Positions 1 to 5,954 of a DNA stretch of 6,661 nt are shown one piece after another (within the stretch, counting starts at the first letter, position 1; the number at the start of each line of letters is the position of its first letter). Source of the DNA: Spirochaeta sp. (lineage in GTDB: Bacteria > Spirochaetota > Spirochaetia > DSM-27196 > SLAA01); assembly GCA_020201015.1 (NCBI GenBank), contig JAIVHN010000220.1, positions 1-6,661 on the forward strand, written 5' to 3'. The notes below the pieces were generated by a model that was not told where the DNA came from, did not search any database, and worked only from the letters and a program-made list of their open reading frames with translations. The translations under genes were made by a program, and so were the position numbers.

Positions 1-128
1 TTGTTGAGCCCTACAAAGGTGATGTCGGCAATAGGTCGCCCTATGTACCAATCGTCGTCGTTTTGCGCGGATATACCTGCAGCCACGAAGCACAACAGGG
101 AGATGGCGGCGATGAGGCCTTTCGGCAT
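1..128 (-). CDS. bamA: BamA (Omp85) outer-membrane assembly factor, N-terminal fragment
   Basis: Only the first 42 codons are in the window; the gene runs off the left edge. Reading on the minus strand from the ATG at 128-126 gives a classic Sec signal peptide: a short basic start (MPK), a hydrophobic core (residues about 4-18) and a likely signal peptidase I site after GISA (about residue 21), followed by an acidic QNDDD. The next stretch, WYIGRPIADITFVGLN, fits the first strand of POTRA domain 1 of BamA (compare the VKDIHFEGL pattern of the E. coli protein). In the family, BamA is the essential outer-membrane barrel that folds and inserts other beta-barrel proteins, with its POTRA repeats in the periplasm. 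The position directly downstream of tamB strongly supports the call. The start is supported by a good ribosome binding site five bases upstream. The barrel and remaining POTRA domains are not visible, so the name rests on a short stretch plus context. Confidence 0.8.
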   Translation of the reverse strand, partial: MPKGLIAAISLLCFVAAGISAQNDDDWYIGRPIADITFVGLN

Positions 129-133
129 ATATA

Positions 134-139
134 CTCCTT
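134..139 (-). promoter_or_regulatory. Ribosome binding site of bamA
   Basis: The minus strand reads AAGGAG followed by TATAT and then ATG. This is a near-perfect Shine-Dalgarno sequence with five-base spacing. It fixes the bamA start codon at 128-126 and is clearly the strongest ribosome binding site in the window, suggesting bamA is translated efficiently in its own right and not only by coupling to tamB. Confidence 0.8.
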
Positions 140-147
140 ATCGCATG

Positions 148-177
148 AACATAGCAGAAACTAAGTGAAGATTTCAA
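148..177 (-). promoter_or_regulatory. Possible internal promoter ahead of bamA
   Basis: Just after the tamB stop codon the minus strand has TTGAAA (177-172, five of six matches to the sigma-70 -35 box) and, 18 bases on, TATGTT (153-148, four of six matches to the -10 box). Transcription would start near position 141, leaving a very short leader just ahead of the bamA Shine-Dalgarno. Such matches occur by chance, so this is only a candidate. The alternative is that bamA is read only from the tamB promoter. Confidence 0.3.
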
Positions 178-3100
178 TCAGTACGAGAAACCCCATGAAA
201 ACGTGAAGGTATTGTCACGGACGTATAATTCACTCACGTCTCGAGGGAAAAAGCCCCACTCGAGGAGGAAGAACGGCGTCTGGAACTCTAAGGTAATTTC
301 GGTGTCGACGGCAAGACCTCCAATGTCCCGCGTATCTGGGTCAAACTGATTCACCGCTTGTAAGCGTAGCAAGAGTTCAAGAAATACATCTGTTCCCAGG
401 TACTTGCCCATGAATACTGAGGTATTGTTTAAGTAACCACCCAGCGACGGTACCTGAGTCTCAACATCTTCACTTCGGTCCGCCACTGCACCACGCACCA
501 AATTCTGAAATACCGGCGTGCGCACTGAAAGAAGATCAAGCCGTAGTGTATCACGAACTCGGCTTTCAAAACGGCGCATTACGCCAAATTGGTCGGCGGT
601 GTCACCTGTGAGTAACACTGCCGAGGATAAGGCGGCAAACTCACCAACTGTTTGTCCAAAGACCTGACCACCCAGCAGTTCGGCAATCTCATCCTCCGGT
701 AGCATAGGATTTGACTCAAAGCGGGGGGTGAACTCACTAAACCTGCTGTTGTCTACGACCATGAAAATAGTGATTGGGCCGCGCTCTGAGAACTCACGAA
801 CCTCGGCGCGAACACTCAGAAGCGGATCAAAATCGTCCTGATCTTCATTAAAAACGATGCGTCCCTCACGTATATAAAAACTGCGGTCAAAGTAGAAGAG
901 TTCGCCACCCTGTATAGCAATGTCACCAATCAAGGAAAACTCCGAGTTGATACTGTCCCATTCTATATGGAGTTTCTCTCCTGAGCGGGCAAAACTGCGC
1001 AACAGGGGAAAGTTGATGGTTGGCCAGTAAAACTCGACTCCACGACCGGTGCGAACATTGATATCTACCGAGAACTCGGTGTTCCTCACCCGGGAAGTAC
1101 GTTCGACACTGATATTCTCCGACAGCGTGATGGTTGTCGAACGACCGGTAAAGTCTCCCCGAATGTTAACTAAGTTTGGCGTACCGTACACCGCAAGCGT
1201 TCCAATCCCATAGCCATCGACGACGACAGTTCCGAAATCGTAGGCTATGCCGACACCACCTTCGTCGACGGTCTCTACCTCTATGCGGAACTCATCCGGG
1301 GTCCAGCGGTTAAGCACTACCCGGCCTTCGGCAAAGGCGCGGCCGTCTCCGGAGCGTACCGCAGCCCGATTCATATTGATTGTGTTTTCTTGAAAGATTA
1401 GATACAAACGCTCTGCGGTGATCTCGTTTGGAGTAAAAGTCAAACGTGAGCGAAACTGCTCGGCAGTAAGCGTTCCGAAAAACTCGGGATTGTTTATGGG
1501 CCCCACAATACGCAGGCTTCCGGTGATCTGCGCGTCAAGGACCGCAAACTGAACAAAATCCAGCATGTGCGCAATTTTGCCTGCAGATATCTCAATACGG
1601 TTGAGATTTGCCTCAAGCCTTCCGTTCTCAAAAACGCCGTCCGCCTGTAACGCGATAGGAAAAGGTGGGCGTGCGCGAATCTCGAATTCGCCATTGCTCG
1701 ATAAACGGCCAGACAACTCTCCCTCACTGCCGCCATCCAGAATTACTGTCCCATCAGCGCGCGCAAACCGTATTTCAAACTCGTTTTCCGGTTGATCACG
1801 CAAAACCTCGTTTGACCGCAGATGAACAGCCACCCGAAAGTCGTCTTCAAACGGCTGCACCAATCCAGTATCGTTTTCTGCAAACAACCCGTCAATGTTC
1901 ACCGCAAGCTCGGTTGGGCCACTGCGCGACTGATGGCGGTACATGCCTTGTACACGAACTGTGCGTGCCTCACGGTCGATCATGGCTTGATCAGCCTGAA
2001 ACAGGCTATTGAGATACCGCAGCTCAATGTCGCTAAGCTCTATTCGCGTAGGAGAGAGGTCATAGCCGATAGTTGCAAATAACGAATCGTTGTTGTAGCG
2101 ACCATCACGGATCGCCAGTTGACCAACAAGTCGCGGAGCAGAAGTACTGCCCTGTATTGTTGCCACTCCGTCGACGGCTCCGCGAATGTTGGGACGCCCT
2201 AAATGACGTAGGGAGGCTTGGTTAAAGCGGAACTCGCCATCCAGCTCTCCCTCATACAGAGCGATATCGAGTTCATACTGCTCATCCAGAGTCTCGCCAA
2301 ACAGCACAATGCTCGTTGCAATGCGGAAGGGAGAGGCAAAGCCATAACTCACACTACCGCTACCGACAAGGCTTGCAATCGAATCTTCAAGTCGTACCTC
2401 CGAAAGGGTTCCCCCGGATGGCCCGAGATTCCCGCTCAGCACCAGGATACCATGGGAACTCGCGGGAGTCGGAATGCCGGAATATTGGATTTCATGGATA
2501 ACAAGCTCCCAATCCTGTAAAGAGCGTACCCCACCGCTAACATCAAATTCCAATACTGCGTTGTCGGGTAAGAGCGGCAGCATAAGGTTATTTGCTTCGG
2601 CGGAAAATCTGTACCCGCTATTGGCGTCCGACCAGGCCGCCAGGGTCAATCCGCGAGGCGTTGTAAGTTGAAAACCATAGCGTGGGTCAAAGCCGCCGGA
2701 AAGTTCGTATATCTCTTCCTCAAACAGAATCTCGCCGCTTAGGTCCACGACACTGTTAGGTTGAAGTTCGCCGTAGAGAGCTCCTTGAACAATGCGTCCA
2801 CCGTACCCGAAGAAGATGTCCTCCACCTCGTAGGTGTTGTCCTCACCAAAAATCGAAAAGGACAAATAACGATCCGAGTTCACCGTGTCGAATACCGATA
2901 CATATGGCGTCTCGAGTTCGCGCAGCTCACCAAACTCTGTTGCCAGGGATACGCGAGTGTCGATCCTGAGGTTTTCCAATTGGCTGGGAGTTGTTTGCTC
3001 TGCTGGCTGGCTGGAAACTCCCTGCAGCAGCTCATAGATTGATGCTGCCCCGACGTTTTGTAGTTCGATATTTCCGTCAAAGCCCGGTCCCCGATCGGGA

Positions 3101-4629
3101 GCTATCAGCCCGTCAAATTCAACCAACTCGGTGGCAAACTCATCAAGAAAAAATAGACCTTTGACAGCAGTAGTCTGAGCTGCGGGCGCCACATTTAGGC
3201 TAACTTCGTGGATCTCACCCTCACCATACAAAAGCCGGGGAGATGAGAAATTCCATTGGCTTTGGCTGGCCCTGTCAATTGATATCTCACCGGTGAGACC
3301 CCGACTATCCCTGTAGCGAAACTCATCGAAGCGAAGCACGCCGCGAGGGGCCCGATCGCCAATATCTACCACACCCTCGAACTCCGCGCGTCCGCTACTC
3401 CGTGTGCTGGATGCTTGGAGTTTCTGCACAACAGCCTGTTCTTCGTCACCGGTGGCGCGAAGCAGGACAAAAAGGGTTTCAGGGCTGTATGAGGCAGCAA
3501 GTCCAAGATTCAAATCCAGGTCGTAATTCACCAGCAGGTCAGCTTCATCTAACATAGTTGCGATATCGGACAGGACTCCTGACTGTGCTCCCAACGCCGG
3601 TAGCTCTTTAGCGTCCGGTTCCGGCGGAGAACGGAGAGCAGCGCTTAGCTCGCCACTACCACTGAGTGTTTCAATGAGCCACGGTGCTTGTTCTTGAAGT
3701 TCGTTACCAACAATAACGGTACGCTGCGGGTCATAGTCCTGCGCTTGGAAGCGGAGCTCCGCGCTGCGCTCTACCAGGTCAACGACCAGATTTAGGTCAA
3801 TAGGTTCCTGGTCGGGCAAGTTCCGCAGCTCGATTTTGTTGTCCCCGTATACCAAACCAAAATGAAAACCGCGAACAATGAGCGCTGGGGTAAACAGTTC
3901 GTTAAGGATAAGATCGAAGTCGGCGCCAGATAGGTCGGAACGTATAAGACCCTCCGACTCAATATTAGCTTGAAGAGTTCGGGATAAGTCCGGAGCAGAC
4001 CCCGTGGCAGTTCCTTCGATATCGAATGTATCGTATCCGAGAATTGAAGAAATACGAAAGTTGAGCTCATTGACCGCAAAACGCAACGAGAATGCAAGTT
4101 CAGTGGCGCTAATATTATGGGCGCCGCTGCGCAGCTGTAAGCTTATGTTCCGAGCGTCAAGACGGAGGCCGTTCAAACTACGGGTGGTCTCCCGAGCAAG
4201 AACTGTTTCGACGAGTTCCTGAGAGAACTCTATAAGATCACGATCACGTTCCAGGTCTAAAGACAACTGTGAATTGGCAATCACGACTCGTTGGATAATC
4301 GGTGCATTTGGATCACCAAGGCCGAAAAGATCACGGAGACGAAAATGGGTTCGTACTCGTCCTATCTGGAGTAGCTCGGCGCGCTCGGAACTACGCCCAT
4401 GCACACGCAGGTCGTGAATTTCCAGAAAGCTGAGGATAGAGGGTGTTATTCGGCTGTAAGAGATGTCTCGATTCAGCAGCGACTCAATCTCAGCTACCAT
4501 TTGTCGATGTAGCTGTTCCATATTTTCATGGAAGATACGTTGAACCGGGGCAAGGAGGAGCGTCGTTGCTGCAAACGTGAGAATGACGAGTGTAGTATGT
4601 AGAACGCGGATGCGCGTCGGTCTTTTCAT
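178..4629 (-). CDS. tamB: TamB / translocation and assembly module protein (AsmA-TamB superfamily, DUF490)
   Basis: A protein of about 1483 residues with the full architecture of TamB. Residues about 8-30 form one hydrophobic segment after a basic start (MKRPTRIRV), an uncleaved inner-membrane anchor. The long middle is beta-rich, with AsmA/TamB repeat signatures near residues 808-850 (GRPNIRGAVDGVATIQG...P.LVGQLAIRDG), 1034-1065 (QITGSLRIVGPINNPEFFG) and 1139-1175. The last ~243 residues are the conserved TamB C-terminal domain: GGELFYFDRSFYIREGRIVF near 1241, PMLPEDEIAELLGG near 1308 and GKYLGTDVFLEL near 1408. The family forms a hydrophobic groove across the periplasm and supports outer-membrane protein and lipid transport. 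It is longer than the E. coli protein (about 1259). I find no cysteine in it. GTG (4632) and ATG (4629) stand in tandem; I chose ATG because AGGT at 4639-4636 is then six bases away, against three for GTG. The stop lies 49 bases before bamA, so the two are probably one operon. Confidence 0.93.
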   Translation of the reverse strand: MKRPTRIRVLHTTLVILTFAATTLLLAPVQRIFHENMEQLHRQMVAEIESLLNRDISYSRITPSILSFLEIHDLRVHGRSSERAELLQIGRVRTHFRLRDLFGLGDPNAPIIQRVVIANSQLSLDLERDRDLIEFSQELVETVLARETTRSLNGLRLDARNISLQLRSGAHNISATELAFSLRFAVNELNFRISSILGYDTFDIEGTATGSAPDLSRTLQANIESEGLIRSDLSGADFDLILNELFTPALIVRGFHFGLVYGDNKIELRNLPDQEPIDLNLVVDLVERSAELRFQAQDYDPQRTVIVGNELQEQAPWLIETLSGSGELSAALRSPPEPDAKELPALGAQSGVLSDIATMLDEADLLVNYDLDLNLGLAASYSPETLFVLLRATGDEEQAVVQKLQASSTRSSGRAEFEGVVDIGDRAPRGVLRFDEFRYRDSRGLTGEISIDRASQSQWNFSSPRLLYGEGEIHEVSLNVAPAAQTTAVKGLFFLDEFATELVEFDGLIAPDRGPGFDGNIELQNVGAASIYELLQGVSSQPAEQTTPSQLENLRIDTRVSLATEFGELRELETPYVSVFDTVNSDRYLSFSIFGEDNTYEVEDIFFGYGGRIVQGALYGELQPNSVVDLSGEILFEEEIYELSGGFDPRYGFQLTTPRGLTLAAWSDANSGYRFSAEANNLMLPLLPDNAVLEFDVSGGVRSLQDWELVIHEIQYSGIPTPASSHGILVLSGNLGPSGGTLSEVRLEDSIASLVGSGSVSYGFASPFRIATSIVLFGETLDEQYELDIALYEGELDGEFRFNQASLRHLGRPNIRGAVDGVATIQGSTSAPRLVGQLAIRDGRYNNDSLFATIGYDLSPTRIELSDIELRYLNSLFQADQAMIDREARTVRVQGMYRHQSRSGPTELAVNIDGLFAENDTGLVQPFEDDFRVAVHLRSNEVLRDQPENEFEIRFARADGTVILDGGSEGELSGRLSSNGEFEIRARPPFPIALQADGVFENGRLEANLNRIEISAGKIAHMLDFVQFAVLDAQITGSLRIVGPINNPEFFGTLTAEQFRSRLTFTPNEITAERLYLIFQENTINMNRAAVRSGDGRAFAEGRVVLNRWTPDEFRIEVETVDEGGVGIAYDFGTVVVDGYGIGTLAVYGTPNLVNIRGDFTGRSTTITLSENISVERTSRVRNTEFSVDINVRTGRGVEFYWPTINFPLLRSFARSGEKLHIEWDSINSEFSLIGDIAIQGGELFYFDRSFYIREGRIVFNEDQDDFDPLLSVRAEVREFSERGPITIFMVVDNSRFSEFTPRFESNPMLPEDEIAELLGGQVFGQTVGEFAALSSAVLLTGDTADQFGVMRRFESRVRDTLRLDLLSVRTPVFQNLVRGAVADRSEDVETQVPSLGGYLNNTSVFMGKYLGTDVFLELLLRLQAVNQFDPDTRDIGGLAVDTEITLEFQTPFFLLEWGFFPRDVSELYVRDNTFTFSWGFSY

Positions 4630-4632
4630 CAC

Positions 4633-4711
4633 CTTACCTAATCTATACTATATATCGTACGCACTATGAATTACGAGAGGATGAATTGGAAACCGAGGTG
4701 AACAGGGACAT
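4633..4711. promoter_or_regulatory. Divergent control region between tamB and tmk
   Basis: These 79 bases must hold the start signals for both directions. An AT-rich core at about 4641-4655 contains -10-like boxes on both strands: TATACT on plus (4644-4649), TATAGT (4652-4647) and TATAGA (4648-4643) on minus. For the minus strand, TTCATA at 4670-4665 sits 16 bases upstream of TATAGA and could be a -35 box. For the plus strand the best -35 candidate is TTTTCA at 4623-4628, inside the tamB start, with a short 15-base spacer. All boxes are imperfect. The existence of promoters here follows from the divergent layout; the exact boxes are guesses. I see no clear operator or hairpin. Confidence 0.4.
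4695..4708 (+). promoter_or_regulatory. Ribosome binding region of tmk
   Basis: Two Shine-Dalgarno-like stretches precede the tmk ATG at 4712. GAGGTGA (4695-4701) matches the 16S tail very well but ends ten bases before the start, which is long. AGGGA (4704-4708) is weaker but ends only three bases away. No other in-frame ATG, GTG or TTG lies between the first site and 4712, so the start at 4712 stands whichever site is used. Confidence 0.5.
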
Positions 4712-5326
4712 ATGAGTTTTATTGTGATCGAGAGTCTTGACGGTGCAGGTGGAACAACACAGGCACATGTGCTTGCGTGCCGCCTACGTACCGCTGGGCG
4801 TACTGTGCTGCGCACCAGCGAACCAACCAATGGCGCGGTCGGCCGTCTCGTACGTAGTGCCCTTGCTGGCGAACTCGAACTAACTCCGCAGACCATGGCT
4901 CTTCTGTTTGCAGCAGACCGACGCGAACATGTGTACTCGGGCAGTGAGAGCATAACGGCTGCATTAGAGGCCGGAATCACGGTTGTATCCGATCGCTACA
5001 TATACTCCTCGCTCGCATACCAGAGTCTGGAGTGTGGCTGGGAGTTCGTTTTAGGGCTCAACGCTGATTTCCCTCCTCCTTCTGACTTAGTGTACATAGC
5101 CTTAGACACCGAGGTCTGTGCGGAGCGACTTGCAGGACGTGCTCAGCGCGAGATCTACGAGGTAATGGCTATACAGCGCCGTGTTGCCTCGGCATACGAA
5201 AAAGCGCTTACATTTGCATCTGAGCAAGGTGTGCGTTTGCATCGAATAGATGGTTCGGGCAATCCGGAACAGGTTGCCGATCTCATCTGGAATTCTCTCC
5301 AGAGTGTGCCGATAGTAAAAGGGTGA
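4712..5326 (+). CDS. tmk: Thymidylate kinase (dTMP kinase) with an altered P-loop
   Basis: A 204-residue protein of normal length for bacterial dTMP kinase, which transfers phosphate from ATP to dTMP to give dTDP in the cytoplasm. The fold signatures are in order: the N-terminal strand and P-loop (FIVIESLDGAGGTTQ, residues 3-17), the EPTNGAVG loop (37-44) where most relatives have EPGG or EPTGG, LLFAADRREH (64-73), the DRYIYSSLAYQ motif (94-104) that holds the nucleotide, and a LID segment with arginines (ERLAGRAQREIYE, 138-150). The odd point is Walker A: the family pattern is EGxDGxGK(S/T)TQ, but here S8 replaces the first glycine and G14 (codon GGA, 4751-4753) replaces the phosphate-binding lysine. 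Since the rest is intact and open over full length, it is probably a functional lineage-specific variant and not a decaying gene; this is inference. The gene faces away from tamB, and its stop codon overlaps the next start, so the two are likely co-transcribed. Confidence 0.9.
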   Translation: MSFIVIESLDGAGGTTQAHVLACRLRTAGRTVLRTSEPTNGAVGRLVRSALAGELELTPQTMALLFAADRREHVYSGSESITAALEAGITVVSDRYIYSSLAYQSLECGWEFVLGLNADFPPPSDLVYIALDTEVCAERLAGRAQREIYEVMAIQRRVASAYEKALTFASEQGVRLHRIDGSGNPEQVADLIWNSLQSVPIVKG

Positions 5327-5928
5327 AAAGAGTTCTTGTATTCGCGGTGGCGTTACTCATGCTGGTCGGTACGGTTCCAGCCTCCGCTTATAGAATAATC
5401 TATCGCGAGCAACACTACCGTATGTTTCGCATGCATCTCTACCAGTATCCTGAGCTAATTACCGAGAATATTTATCGCTTGGAGCAGGCTCTGCGGGCAG
5501 ATTTCGCCAATCCACTGTATGCGCTGGCTGTAATTCAGGATGAGCGTGACTGGGAACGATATCGAGCTCTTTTTACTATGCACCTTAATCTTATGCTGGT
5601 TGAGCAGTATCTACTTTGGGGCAGCAAGTACAACAAGTTTGAAGCCTATTTCTTTAACGCTCCATGGCAAAAGCAAAACCTGGAGAGCCTTGAGCGTGCC
5701 GAGGAGCTTTTTGAGTATGCGCTGGTCTACTGGGACGAAGTAAAAGATTGGAGCGAGATTGCCTATGAAATGCGTTGGACTCACCTCCCGGAGGTGCAGT
5801 ACTGGGTGGACGAAAACCACCGCATCGAAACCGGTGATCTAGACTACGAGTTCTTGATTGACCGTCACCTCGAACGGCTACGGGAAGTGCGAGAGCGCTT
5901 TGAGTCCATGGGCCCGGACACCTACTAA
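5323..5928 (+). CDS. Exported protein of unknown function, coupled to tmk
   Basis: A 201-residue protein I cannot assign to a family. Residues 1-22 are a clear Sec signal peptide: basic MKR, a hydrophobic core (VLVFAVALLMLVGTV) and an ASA site before Tyr23, with no lipobox cysteine. The mature part (about 179 residues) should therefore be soluble in the periplasm. It looks mostly helical and is strikingly rich in aromatic and charged residues: I count 17 tyrosines and 7 tryptophans and no cysteine. The C-terminal part (RHLERLREVRERFESM, about 180-195) resembles an amphipathic helix. There is no catalytic motif I recognise. The GTG start (5323) overlaps the tmk TGA in a GTGA arrangement with only a poor ribosome binding site, so translation is probably coupled to tmk. 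Because tmk is cytoplasmic and this product is exported, the pairing probably reflects shared expression and not a shared complex. It may be a spirochaete-specific conserved protein, but that needs a homology search. Confidence 0.82.
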   Translation: MKRVLVFAVALLMLVGTVPASAYRIIYREQHYRMFRMHLYQYPELITENIYRLEQALRADFANPLYALAVIQDERDWERYRALFTMHLNLMLVEQYLLWGSKYNKFEAYFFNAPWQKQNLESLERAEELFEYALVYWDEVKDWSEIAYEMRWTHLPEVQYWVDENHRIETGDLDYEFLIDRHLERLREVRERFESMGPDTY

Positions 5929-5954
5929 CGTTCCGAGACAAGTGGCTAAAAACT

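Noticed and set aside
1494..3080. Several open frames of 60-115 codons on both strands in this stretch
   Set aside because: They lie inside tamB in other frames. Their products show no recognisable domain, and tamB is clearly the coding frame by its family motifs.
3792..4222. Frames of 101 codons (minus) and 72 codons (plus) within the N-terminal part of tamB
   Set aside because: Fully overlapped by tamB, no family resemblance, no good ribosome binding site.
4648..4980. 110-codon minus-strand frame across the tamB-tmk gap and the start of tmk
   Set aside because: It is Arg/Ser/Pro-rich in the manner of an antisense shadow and overlaps tmk, whose motifs are unambiguous.
4712..5326. Considered tmk as a pseudogene because of the lost Walker A lysine
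   Set aside because: The frame is full length and the other motifs are intact, so an active variant is the better reading until tested.
5904..5919. GTCC ... GGAC inverted repeat around a GGGCCC palindrome, considered as a terminator
   Set aside because: The stem is only four pairs, it lies within the coding end of the exported-protein gene, and no T-run follows on either strand.
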